From: Yoonia sp.
Lineage (GTDB): Bacteria > Pseudomonadota > Alphaproteobacteria > Rhodobacterales > Rhodobacteraceae
Direction of reading: 5' to 3'
Assembly: GCA_028822885.1 (NCBI GenBank)
Contig: JAPKCP010000027.1
Coordinates: 1-17,140 of the forward strand
DNA length: 17,140 nucleotides
Each line of letters starts with the position of its first letter. Within the stretch, counting starts at the first letter, position 1. Below the pieces are notes generated by a model, which was not told where the DNA came from, made no database searches, and worked only from the letters and a program-made list of their open reading frames with translations. Of the stretch, positions 1 to 7,106 are shown piece after piece. Made by a program: the position numbers and the translations under genes.

Positions 1-147
1 CGCACGGGTGCGGGCATGAAAGACGGCCAACCCATACATATAACGGCTGTATGCCGCCGATGCGTGGGTCGGTGCTGCCATAGCTAATGCTGGCGCTGCG
101 ATTGCAGCACCAAACATCGCCAGAAAGCTCCGTCTTTTGAGGGTCAT
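1..147 (-). CDS. Small Tat-signal exported protein, 3' end cut off by window edge
   Basis: The first 49 residues are visible, running off the window. The N-terminus has KRRSFLAMF at residues 4-12, close to the twin-arginine consensus (S/T)RRxFLK. A hydrophobic alanine-rich stretch to about residue 23 follows, with a plausible signal peptidase site around ALA-MAA. The mature part begins with small residues and then an aromatic stretch (YSRYMYGLAVFHARTRA). The ATG lies 2 bases past the leuC stop codon, so it is almost certainly cotranscribed with leuC. From memory, roseobacters often carry a short Tat-signal hypothetical gene between leuC and leuD; that leuD lies further left is inference. The function is unknown. 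Too short for a usual ORF cutoff, but the signal peptide and operon spacing make it credible. Confidence 0.72.
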   Translation of the reverse strand, partial: MTLKRRSFLAMFGAAIAAPALAMAAPTHASAAYSRYMYGLAVFHARTRA

Positions 148-149
148 GA

Positions 150-1556
150 CTACATCAACTCACGAATGTCAGTGAGGCGGCCAGTGATCGATGCTGCTGC
201 TGCCATTGCTGGTGACATCAGATGCGTCCGCCCACCCCGGCCCTGACGGCCTTCAAAGTTGCGGTTGGATGTTGCTGCACAGCGTTCGCCCGGCTTCAAC
301 TGATCTGGGTTCATCGCTAGACACATGGAACAGCCCGCAAGACGCCATTCAAAACCAGCGTCGATAAAGATTTGGGCGATGCCTTCTTCCTCAGCTTGTG
401 CGCGCACAAGACCAGAGCCGGGCACGACCATTGCACGCAAACCGTCTTTGATCTTTTTGCCCTTCAGGATTGCAGCAGCAGCCCGAAAATCTTCGATCCG
501 CCCGTTTGTGCAAGATCCAATAAAGACCGTATCAATTTCGATTTCGGACAGTTTTTGACCCGCTTTGAGGCCCATATAGTCGATGGACCGCTGCGCTGCG
601 CCAACTTTGCCGCCTTCAAAGCTGTCCGGGGATGGGACAACGCCCGTGATTGGCAGCACGTCTTCAGGGGAAGTTCCCCACGTGACCAATGGCGCTATGT
701 CTTCACCTTTGAGCGTCAGGACTTTGTCGTAATGCGCCCCTTCGTCGGTAAAGAGGGTTTTCCAGTAGGCCAGTGCGGCTTCCCATTCAGCGCCTTTTGG
801 TGCGTGTGGGCGGCCCACGCAGTAGTCATATGTTGTCTGGTCAGGGGCGATCAGGCCGGCGCGGGCGCCGCCTTCGATTGCCATATTACAGACGGTCATG
901 CGCCCTTCCATGGACAGGGACTCAATAGCTGCGCCACAGTATTCAATAACGTAGCCAGTGCCACCGGCCGTTCCGGTTGCGCCGATCACGGCCATGGTGA
1001 CGTCTTTGGCGGTCACACCCGGCATCAGTTGGCCTGTGACCTCAACCTTCATGTTTTTGGATTTCTTCTGGATCAGCGTTTGCGTCGCCAGAACATGCTC
1101 TACCTCGGACGTCCCGATACCGTGCGCGAGTGAACCAAAAGCACCGTGCGTTGCAGTGTGGCTATCGCCGCACACAACCGTCATACCCGGAAGCGTCCAA
1201 CCCTGTTCAGGGCCAACGATATGCACAACACCTTGGCGCACATCAGACACTGGATAGTAGTGTAGACCGAAATCCTTGGCGTTTTTGTCAAGCGCGTCAA
1301 CCTGAATGCGGCTGTCTTCGGTCATGGTCGCCGCGTTGGCGCGATCAAGCGTTGTTGGCACGTTATGATCGGGCACCGCGATGGTCTGATCAGGACGGCG
1401 CACCTTGCGGCCAGCCAAACGCAAACCTTCAAAGGCTTGCGGTGATGTCACTTCGTGGACGAGGTGACGGTCGATATACAGCAGGCAAGTGCCGTCATCA
1501 GCTTCATGGGCGACGTGGGCATCCCAGATTTTGTCGTAAAGCGTTTTGGGGGACAT
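150..1556 (-). CDS. leuC: 3-isopropylmalate dehydratase large subunit LeuC
   Basis: Large subunit of isopropylmalate isomerase, an aconitase-family enzyme converting 2-isopropylmalate to 3-isopropylmalate in cytosolic leucine biosynthesis; it works with LeuD. The 468-residue length is normal. Visible signatures are VVCGDSHTATHGAFG (127-141) and HGIGTSEVEHVLATQ (145-159), FIGSCTNGR (345-353) and the C-terminal AGCSMCLAMNPDQL (407-420). Cys349, Cys409 and Cys412 are the expected three ligands of the [4Fe-4S] cluster. NRNFEGRQGRGGRTHLMSP (431-449) is the conserved substrate-side loop. The ATG has a purine-rich ribosome binding site (GGGAGAGGACC) just upstream. The gene is intact. It is followed after 2 bases by a small Tat-signal ORF, suggesting an operon running left. 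Confidence 0.97.
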   Translation of the reverse strand: MSPKTLYDKIWDAHVAHEADDGTCLLYIDRHLVHEVTSPQAFEGLRLAGRKVRRPDQTIAVPDHNVPTTLDRANAATMTEDSRIQVDALDKNAKDFGLHYYPVSDVRQGVVHIVGPEQGWTLPGMTVVCGDSHTATHGAFGSLAHGIGTSEVEHVLATQTLIQKKSKNMKVEVTGQLMPGVTAKDVTMAVIGATGTAGGTGYVIEYCGAAIESLSMEGRMTVCNMAIEGGARAGLIAPDQTTYDYCVGRPHAPKGAEWEAALAYWKTLFTDEGAHYDKVLTLKGEDIAPLVTWGTSPEDVLPITGVVPSPDSFEGGKVGAAQRSIDYMGLKAGQKLSEIEIDTVFIGSCTNGRIEDFRAAAAILKGKKIKDGLRAMVVPGSGLVRAQAEEEGIAQIFIDAGFEWRLAGCSMCLAMNPDQLKPGERCAATSNRNFEGRQGRGGRTHLMSPAMAAAASITGRLTDIRELM

Positions 1557-2076
1557 TGTGGTCCTCTCCCGAAATAATGGTGACGTGAAGGGCGTGCGGA
1601 AACTGGGGCTGGTCAGCCCTTAGATAGGATCGTGCAAGTCGCGCCGTGGAACCGCCAAGGCAAGCGCGCACGATCATCCATGTCGAAAATCGGTTTCATG
1701 GAGTAGTAAGTATACCGCCAAGCCCCACATCGCAAGGGTTTGTCGCGGACCTGCCCTGCCTCACCACAGGTTTTTTGGTGGCTTATCGCCAGTCTGCGAA
1801 CAGTGCGACTTCACTGGTTATCATCTCTCTGGCAGAGCTGACAGGTGCACTATCCAATCCGGCCAGTCCATGATCACCGCCGCTAAGCTGCGCGCCCGTC
1901 ACGCCACCTAATATCGCTGTAAGACGTGGCTGGAGTTGCGCACAGGCTTAAATGGCCAGCGATCAAGACAGAAAAGACTGTTTTGCAACAAATTCTGGCG
2001 GTTGGATGCTGCACTGGTTTACTCAACCAACGCTGCTGTGCAAATCTTATAACTGTAAGGGTAATCGTAGGACCAT
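1557..2076. other. Intergenic region between divergent leuC and mscS-type gene
   Basis: This 520-base stretch separates two divergent genes and should hold both promoters. On the minus strand there is a plausible sigma-70 promoter at 1709-1735, giving leuC a leader of about 145 bases. The leader contains a 28-codon ORF and a short hairpin. On the plus strand I find no convincing promoter for the channel gene, only AT-richer sequence around 1960-2060. A 75-codon plus-strand ORF at 1646-1873 has no ribosome binding site and no recognisable composition, so I do not call it. No tRNA-like or riboswitch-like fold is obvious by eye. Confidence 0.5.
1709..1735 (-). promoter_or_regulatory. Candidate sigma-70 promoter for leuC
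   Basis: Read on the minus strand, a TTGCGA element (1730-1735) is followed after 15 bases by TATACT (1709-1714), a good -10 match. Shifting the -35 by one base (CTTGCG) gives a 16-base spacer. The G-rich spacer resembles other roseobacter promoters as I recall them. Transcription would begin near 1702, about 145 bases before the leuC ATG. Supported only by motif match. Confidence 0.4.
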
Positions 2077-3480
2077 ATGACTGAACACGCGAACATATCT
2101 GAACCCACGGATATTGGGACCGACGTCCCTATGGCGGCCGTAGAACCGCGCGATCTTGAGGTCGATCAGATTATTGACGTTGGTCAAAGCCTGTTGATGC
2201 AGGTTGAGGTACTATTTAACAGCCTATTTCGGACATGGAACCTTTACCAAATCGGCATTGCAATTGGGCTTTTTGCCCTCGCCCACGTGTTACGCGCCAT
2301 CTTTGGCCCGCGTATTCGGGAATGGATGGCGAGCCGCGAAAATTGGCCAAAATGGCGTATCCGTATTCTGGTGGTCATCCACCAACGTCTGCGCCCGATC
2401 TTCTTTGTGATCATGATCTGGGCCACTGTGCTTGCAATGCGCGAATGGGCTTGGCCAAGCCGTAGTTACCTATTGAGCATTGTCGCCACCCTTGCCTTGG
2501 CTTGGCTGTTCATCGTTTTTGTCACCCGCCTGATCAAAAGCCCATTCTTGCGCAAATTCGTCCGCTATGGCGCGTGGATTTACGCGACATTAGAAATCCT
2601 TGATCTGGTGGATGAGGCTGAGACGCTGCTGGACAGCGCAGGCTTTAGTTTTGGGTCTGTCAGGCTTTCATTACTATTGTTTGTGCAAGCTATTGTGATC
2701 CTTGGCCTGCTGATCACCGTTGCCAGAACCCTGACCACGACAACGGTAAGCAGCATCAGAAAGAACGAAGACATCAGCCCATCGATGCAGGTGTTGATTG
2801 TTAAAATGACGCAAATTGGGTTCTACGGGATCGCATTTTATGCGGGCGTAAAGGCCATTGGGATTGATCTGACTGGCCTTGCCGTGCTGTCCGGTGCGAT
2901 TGGTGTGGGTCTTGGTTTTGGTTTGCAAAAGGTTGTGTCGAACCTTGTGTCTGGCGTGATTATCTTGCTCGATAAATCCGTGAAACCCGGCGACGTCATC
3001 AGCCTTGGTCAAACATTTGGGTGGATCAACTCGCTTGGTGCGCGCTACGTGTCTGTGGTGACCCGCGACGGCAAAGAATACCTGATCCCGAACGAAGACC
3101 TCATCACCGGTCAAGTGGTGAACTGGTCGCATTCTAACGACTTTGTCCGCCTCGATATCAATTTTGGGACCGCGTATCACGACAACCCCCACGACGTGCG
3201 GCGCATCGCCATTGAGGCCGCAAGTAGCGTGACACGTGTTCTGTCGACCCGTCCCTCTGTGTGCCACATCGTAGGATTCGGGGACAGTTCTGTCGATTAT
3301 GTCCTGCGGTTTTGGATTAGTGATCCAACCGGCGGTTTGACCAATATCCGGGGTAATGTGTATCTTGCGCTTTGGGACGCGTTTGCTGCAAATGGCATTT
3401 CGATCCCGTTCCCGCAGCGCGAAGTGAAAGTGCTTGATGGGAATCCGTTCACGCCAACACAAAACGCAACACTGGATTGA
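2077..3480 (+). CDS. MscS-family mechanosensitive ion channel
   Basis: Inner-membrane channel protein of the small-conductance mechanosensitive family, which releases solutes on hypo-osmotic shock. The 467-residue protein is longer than E. coli MscS (286), with extra N-terminal transmembrane helices: about 57-76, 106-124, 130-152, 195-218 and 238-262. The pore-lining TM3 signature is at about 265-298, with the glycine/alanine pattern LSGAIGVGLGFGLQK followed by VSNLVSGVIILLDKSVKPGD. The cytoplasmic beta domain follows (VTRDGKEYLIPNEDLITGQVVNW, 328-350), then the alpha/beta vestibule to the C-terminus. The ATG has a weak AGGA ribosome binding site. Substrate selectivity is not readable. The gene stands alone, 74 bases before the SOUL gene. 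A role with the betaine genes in osmolyte balance is tempting but unsupported, since they lie about 6 kb away. Confidence 0.93.
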   Translation: MTEHANISEPTDIGTDVPMAAVEPRDLEVDQIIDVGQSLLMQVEVLFNSLFRTWNLYQIGIAIGLFALAHVLRAIFGPRIREWMASRENWPKWRIRILVVIHQRLRPIFFVIMIWATVLAMREWAWPSRSYLLSIVATLALAWLFIVFVTRLIKSPFLRKFVRYGAWIYATLEILDLVDEAETLLDSAGFSFGSVRLSLLLFVQAIVILGLLITVARTLTTTTVSSIRKNEDISPSMQVLIVKMTQIGFYGIAFYAGVKAIGIDLTGLAVLSGAIGVGLGFGLQKVVSNLVSGVIILLDKSVKPGDVISLGQTFGWINSLGARYVSVVTRDGKEYLIPNEDLITGQVVNWSHSNDFVRLDINFGTAYHDNPHDVRRIAIEAASSVTRVLSTRPSVCHIVGFGDSSVDYVLRFWISDPTGGLTNIRGNVYLALWDAFAANGISIPFPQREVKVLDGNPFTPTQNATLD

Positions 3481-3554
3481 TCCGGGCTTGATTTGAATTT
3501 TTGAGAACACCAACTATGTTTTAAACTGATATTTGGTTGCACTGAGAGACTAGA

Positions 3555-4190
3555 ATGGCCAACACGCTCAAGAAATCCCTGAAAGCCGCTCTTGGTATTG
3601 GCGTGGTGGGAAGCCTCGCAACAGCAGAAGGCAGCTATCGCGGCTATGACACCCCACCTTACGAAGTGGTCCAGACTGTCGGGGACGCCGAAATTCGTGC
3701 CTATACGTCGCATCTGGTGGCTGAAGTGACCGTGCGCGGCGCACAGCGCGATGCCCTTAGCAGTGGGTTTCGTATTCTTGCCGGGTATATCTTTGGCGGG
3801 AACACCAGTGCCGCATCTGTTGCGATGACATCCCCCGTGGCCCAGCGCCCGTCTGAGAAAATTGCGATGACCTCACCAGTGGGTCAAACTGGATCGGACG
3901 ATTTGTGGACCGTGACCTTTACGATGCCACCTGAATACACACGCGACACGCTACCCCTCCCAAACAATGAGGCCGTTCGGATTGTTGAGGCACCAGCCCA
4001 GCGCCAAATCGTTTTGCAATTTTCTGGGTTGGCCAAGACAGCGCTGCTCAATCAAAAATCGGCGGACTTGCGTGCGATTGCAGCATCTGCCGGATTAGCA
4101 CTTGGCGAAGGGCCGTTCTACTATCTGTACGACGGTCCGATGACCCTGCCATGGAGCCGTCGTAACGAAGTGGCCTATGTCGTGGAATAG
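3555..4190 (+). CDS. SOUL-family haem-binding protein
   Basis: Member of the SOUL/HBP haem-binding family, 211 residues, close to the usual size. Family hallmarks are the opening PYEVVQTVGDAEIRAYTSHLVAEV (35-58), the paired AMTSPV motifs at 90-95 and 104-109, and the C-terminal YLYDGPMTLPWSRRNEV segment. The paired motif is normal for the family, not a recent duplication. The N-terminus has two lysines (6-7), then a mild hydrophobic stretch (11-24), possibly a weak export signal. The physiological role in bacteria is poorly defined: haem or tetrapyrrole binding is known for animal homologues and is inferred here. The ATG is preceded by a weak GAGAGAC site. The gene follows the channel by 74 bases and may share its transcript. 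Confidence 0.9.
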   Translation: MANTLKKSLKAALGIGVVGSLATAEGSYRGYDTPPYEVVQTVGDAEIRAYTSHLVAEVTVRGAQRDALSSGFRILAGYIFGGNTSAASVAMTSPVAQRPSEKIAMTSPVGQTGSDDLWTVTFTMPPEYTRDTLPLPNNEAVRIVEAPAQRQIVLQFSGLAKTALLNQKSADLRAIAASAGLALGEGPFYYLYDGPMTLPWSRRNEVAYVVE

Positions 4191-4268
4191 AGGTGATGCC
4201 TCTCGCGAACTCCCCGGCTGACACGCGGAGCCTTTCAAATTTTCGCCTACGCTTCAAATTGGATATGT

Positions 4269-4646
4269 TTGGCTTCGCCAGATTTAAGCAAGCTTAGATT
4301 TCGGCCTATAGTCGCTCTTTTCGCCGCTAGATCACGGACCTTCAACAAGACGTCCAGTCGCGTAGTGATTCGCGCCGAAGTGGATGGCAGTTTTATGCCA
4401 CTTATCCGCAACACACTTGCCAGCGGCGCAATTGAGATCATTGAAGGGCTTGAAGACAGTCCGTTTTTGGCGCAATGCAGATTAGCACTGCCATTGGTTG
4501 AACAACTCAAACTTGGTTGCTATGTGAAGGACAGGCATCGCGCCGAGCCCCCAACCTTCCTTTTTGACGGCGCGCGACGGAGGACAATGTTCTGTCTTTA
4601 TCCACTCTGGCTGTTGAAACAGTCGCACGCGGACCGGTCACTATGA
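4269..4646 (+). CDS. Unrecognised ORF coupled to rsfS (doubtful)
   Basis: The 452-base gap before rsfS holds one open frame, clear from 4197 to the TGA at 4644-4646. Its first usable start is TTG at 4269, giving 125 residues (no domain I recognise; rich in Arg and Leu; segment SGAIEIIEGLEDSPFLAQCRL looks protein-like). The stop overlaps the rsfS ATG as ATGA, the usual geometry of translational coupling. The TTG start has no clear ribosome binding site. In contrast an internal ATG at 4587, with CGGAGG 4 bases upstream, would give a 19-residue peptide ending at the same stop. So this is either a real small gene, a decayed gene, or a leader peptide region for rsfS. I cannot choose among these from sequence alone. 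Confidence 0.3.
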   Translation: MASPDLSKLRFRPIVALFAARSRTFNKTSSRVVIRAEVDGSFMPLIRNTLASGAIEIIEGLEDSPFLAQCRLALPLVEQLKLGCYVKDRHRAEPPTFLFDGARRRTMFCLYPLWLLKQSHADRSL

Positions 4647-5017
4647 CTGGCTTCCAGACCGCTAACAGCGAAACAATTCTTGCAGTGGTCCTTCAATCAC
4701 TGAACGACGACAAGGGCGAAGACATCGTGCAGATTTCTTTGCGCGGTAAATCTGAAATGGGTGACTACATGGTCATCGCTTCAGGTCGGTCGTCCCGTCA
4801 AGTATCCGCCATGTCTGAAAAGCTGGCTGATAAGATCAAATCCGAATTTGGGGTTTTGTCAAAGATCGAAGGCAAAGGCACCGGCGATTGGGTTCTGGTC
4901 GATACAGGCGACGTGATCGTCCATATTTTCCGCCCCGAAGTCCGCGAGTTTTACCAACTTGAAAAGATGTGGACCCCGGGTTCGGATCCAATTGAGGCAC
5001 CAACGGCCATCGACTGA
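4643..5017 (+). CDS. rsfS: Ribosome silencing factor RsfS
   Basis: RsfS (Iojap/RsfA/DUF143 family) binds ribosomal protein uL14 on the 50S subunit and blocks joining with 30S, reducing translation in slow growth. The 124 residues match the family core: DDKGEDIVQISLRGKSEMGDYMV (22-44), ASGRSSRQVSAMSEKL (46-61), GTGDWVLVDTGDVIVHIF (79-96) and the diagnostic RPEVREFYQLEKMW (97-110). The ATG at 4643 overlaps the stop of the upstream ORF, and no good ribosome binding site precedes it, which fits coupled translation. The stop overlaps the rlmH start by one base (TGATG). In many bacteria nadD precedes rsfS; here it does not. Confidence 0.95.
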   Translation: MTGFQTANSETILAVVLQSLNDDKGEDIVQISLRGKSEMGDYMVIASGRSSRQVSAMSEKLADKIKSEFGVLSKIEGKGTGDWVLVDTGDVIVHIFRPEVREFYQLEKMWTPGSDPIEAPTAID

Positions 5018-5487
5018 TGCGTGTGCATATCTGCGCTGTAGGCCGTTTGCGAAAAGGGCCTGAGCGCGATCTTTATGACGATTACCTGACCCGGTTCGAC
5101 CGAACGGGTCGGGCCCTTGCCCTTGGTCCTGCCAAGCTGATCGAGGTTGAGGACAAAAAGGGCGGCGGCATGCCTGCTGAAGCTGCTTTGCTCAACCGTG
5201 CAATTCCCGCAGGATCCCTAATTTGTACGATGGATGAACGCGGGGATGTCATGTCTTCGCCCGATTTTGCGGCCCGTCTTGGGACATGGCGCGACCAAGG
5301 CCGCGCTGATCTGACTTTTGTGATTGGTGGGGCTGATGGGATTGATCCGGACCTACGCGCACGTGCTGATGCATCCTTGAGCTTTGGTAAAATGGTATGG
5401 CCACATATGTTGGTACGCGTCATGCTCGCTGAACAATTGTACCGCGCTGCGTCGATCCTATCAAATGGTCCATATCATCGCGCCTGA
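5017..5487 (+). CDS. rlmH: 23S rRNA (pseudouridine-1915-N3)-methyltransferase RlmH
   Basis: RlmH is a SPOUT-class methyltransferase that uses S-adenosylmethionine to methylate pseudouridine 1915 in helix 69 of 23S rRNA, acting on assembled 70S ribosomes. At 156 residues it has the family's standard length. The knot region is visible: LTFVIGGADGID (99-110) is the SAM-binding loop, followed by LSFGKMVWPHMLVRVMLAEQLYRA (121-144) and the terminal SNGPYHRA, matching the usual PYH(K/R) ending. Its ATG shares one base with the rsfS stop, so the two ribosome-linked proteins are translationally coupled. The gene ends just before a GC-rich family repeat and a hairpin terminator. Confidence 0.96.
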   Translation: MRVHICAVGRLRKGPERDLYDDYLTRFDRTGRALALGPAKLIEVEDKKGGGMPAEAALLNRAIPAGSLICTMDERGDVMSSPDFAARLGTWRDQGRADLTFVIGGADGIDPDLRARADASLSFGKMVWPHMLVRVMLAEQLYRAASILSNGPYHRA

Positions 5488-5488
5488 A

Positions 5489-5511
5489 GGAGCCTCCGGC
5501 GGGGATATAGA
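5489..5511 (+). repeat. Rhodobacteraceae-type intergenic GC-rich repeat
   Basis: The sequence GGAGCCTCCGGCGGGGATAT, starting 2 bases after the rlmH stop, matches from memory a short element common in intergenic regions of Rhodobacteraceae genomes (a GCCTCCGGCGGG core followed by an AT-rich tail). It is present once in this window. Its role is unknown. It sits directly upstream of a hairpin terminator and may form part of a larger 3'-end structure. Confidence 0.5.
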
Positions 5512-5547
5512 GAGAACCAAAGACGCGCGACGTGGTTTTCCTTTTTT
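5512..5547 (+). terminator. Rho-independent terminator after rlmH
   Basis: GAGAACCA (5512-5519) pairs with TGGTTTTC (5533-5540): 8 base pairs including one G-T, around a 13-base loop. The stem is followed by C and six T. It lies between rlmH and gpmI and would separate the two transcription units. The stem is only moderately stable, so read-through into gpmI is possible. Confidence 0.55.
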
Positions 5548-5591
5548 ACTGGATCAGATAAACTGAAGCTGAATAATGTCAGGAGTTGCCA

Positions 5592-7106
5592 ATGTCTGTC
5601 CCTAAACCTGTGGTCTTATGTATTTTGGATGGGTGGGGCTTGAGGGCCGACCGTGAAGGCAACGCCCCACTCTTGGCAAACACCCCCAACTTCGATCGGA
5701 TCATGCAGGGCCCGCACGCCAAGCTAGTGACCCATGGCCCTGACGCTGGACTGCCAAGCGGTCAGATGGGCAATTCTGAGGTGGGACACACGAATATCGG
5801 TGCTGGCCGTGTTGTGGCGATGGACCTTGGCCAGATTGATCTATCGATTGAAGATGGGTCCTTTGCTGGGCAGGATGCCATAGCGCGGTTTATTGCGACC
5901 ATGAAAGCGTCTGGGGGCACAGCCCATTTGATGGGTGTTGTGTCAGACGGCGGTGTGCACGGTCACGTGTCTCATATTGTTGCTGCTGCGCAGGCTTTGG
6001 TTGATGCTGGCGTGCCGACTGTATTGCACGCGATGACTGATGGTCGGGATGTGGCCCCATCATCTGCCTTGAAGTTTATGGCAGCTTTGCGGGCTGATCT
6101 GCCGGAAGCCGTCCAGATTGTAACCGTGATTGGCCGCTATTTTGCAATGGACCGCGATAACCGGTGGGACCGTGTCCAAACTGCATATGACGCAATGGTT
6201 TTGGGCCAAGCTGACGCTGCCGCTGATCCACTCACGGCCATTGAACAGGCATATGAGGCTGGCAAAACAGACGAGTTTATTCCTGCAACTGTGATTGATG
6301 GCTATGCAGGATTTGCGCCGGGCGATGGGTTGTTTTGCCTGAACTTCAGGTCGGACCGCGCCCGCGAAATCTTGGCCGCGATCGCTGATCCTGACTTTGA
6401 CGGATTTCCCCGTGAGATGCCTGCGTTGGCGGCCAAACTTGGTATGGTTGAATATTCGGACAAGCATGCGGCTTGGTATGAGACTGTCTTTCCCAAGCGC
6501 GTCATCCCGAACACGTTAGGCGAATGGGTATCCAAGCACGGCAAGCGCCAGTTCCGGCTGGCTGAGACCGAGAAATATCCACATGTGACGTTCTTTTTGA
6601 ACGGTGGAATCGAAGTGCCTGCGGAGGGCGAAGATCGCTTTATGCCGCAATCGCCCAAAGTTGCGACCTATGATCTCCAGCCAGAAATGTCATCTGTTGA
6701 AGTGACTGATGCCTTTGTTGGTGCCATTCGCGAAGGCTACGATCTGATTGTGACGAACTTTGCCAATCCCGACATGGTCGGCCACACGGGTGATATTGCC
6801 GCCGCTGTTGCCGCCTGTGAGGCTGTCGATCGCGGTTTGGGTCAGGTGCTTGAGGCCCTTGCTGTTGCCGGGGGTGCGATGATTGTCACTGCTGACCACG
6901 GTAATTGTGAGACGATGATTGATCCGGAAACAGGTGGTCCCCACACTGCTCACACTTTGAACCCAGTGCCCGTTGCCTTGGTTGGCGGCCCTGACGGGGC
7001 TGTGTTGCGCGATGGGCGACTTGCTGATTTAGCACCAACTATTCTAGACCTGATGTCACTGGATTTACCTGACGAGATGACCGGCAGGAGCTTGATCAAC
7101 AGATGA
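5592..7106 (+). CDS. gpmI: 2,3-bisphosphoglycerate-independent phosphoglycerate mutase GpmI
   Basis: GpmI interconverts 3- and 2-phosphoglycerate in glycolysis and gluconeogenesis, using two Mn ions and a phosphoserine intermediate. I start it at ATG 5592, preceded by AGGAG (5581-5585) at 6 bases; an in-frame TTG at 5586 would lie against that site and is unlikely. The resulting 504 residues fit the family. Motifs: LCILDGWG with Asp13; GQMGNSEVGHTNIGAGR (58-73) with catalytic Ser62; SDGGVHGHVSH (118-128); DGRDVAP (150-156); GRYFAMDRDNRWDR (181-194); FRSDRARE (252-259); NPDMVGHTG with Asp394/His398; TADHGNCE with Asp435/His436; and HTAH (451-454). The stop overlaps the next ATG (ATGA), coupling a central-metabolism gene to a cell-wall gene. 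Confidence 0.97.
   Translation: MSVPKPVVLCILDGWGLRADREGNAPLLANTPNFDRIMQGPHAKLVTHGPDAGLPSGQMGNSEVGHTNIGAGRVVAMDLGQIDLSIEDGSFAGQDAIARFIATMKASGGTAHLMGVVSDGGVHGHVSHIVAAAQALVDAGVPTVLHAMTDGRDVAPSSALKFMAALRADLPEAVQIVTVIGRYFAMDRDNRWDRVQTAYDAMVLGQADAAADPLTAIEQAYEAGKTDEFIPATVIDGYAGFAPGDGLFCLNFRSDRAREILAAIADPDFDGFPREMPALAAKLGMVEYSDKHAAWYETVFPKRVIPNTLGEWVSKHGKRQFRLAETEKYPHVTFFLNGGIEVPAEGEDRFMPQSPKVATYDLQPEMSSVEVTDAFVGAIREGYDLIVTNFANPDMVGHTGDIAAAVAACEAVDRGLGQVLEALAVAGGAMIVTADHGNCETMIDPETGGPHTAHTLNPVPVALVGGPDGAVLRDGRLADLAPTILDLMSLDLPDEMTGRSLINR

Noticed and set aside
372..1133. Long plus-strand open frame of 253 codons
   Set aside because: Lies wholly antisense to leuC, whose motifs are complete; no domain and no ribosome binding site.
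1646..1873. 75-codon plus-strand open frame in the leuC/mscS gap
   Set aside because: No ribosome binding site, no recognisable protein character, and it runs across the candidate leuC promoter.
2674..3513. Minus-strand frame of 279 codons
   Set aside because: Antisense shadow of the MscS-type gene, which has clear pore and beta-domain motifs.
4189..4203. AGAGG/CCTCT hairpin at the end of the SOUL gene as a terminator
   Set aside because: Only 5 pairs, overlaps the stop codon, and no T run follows.
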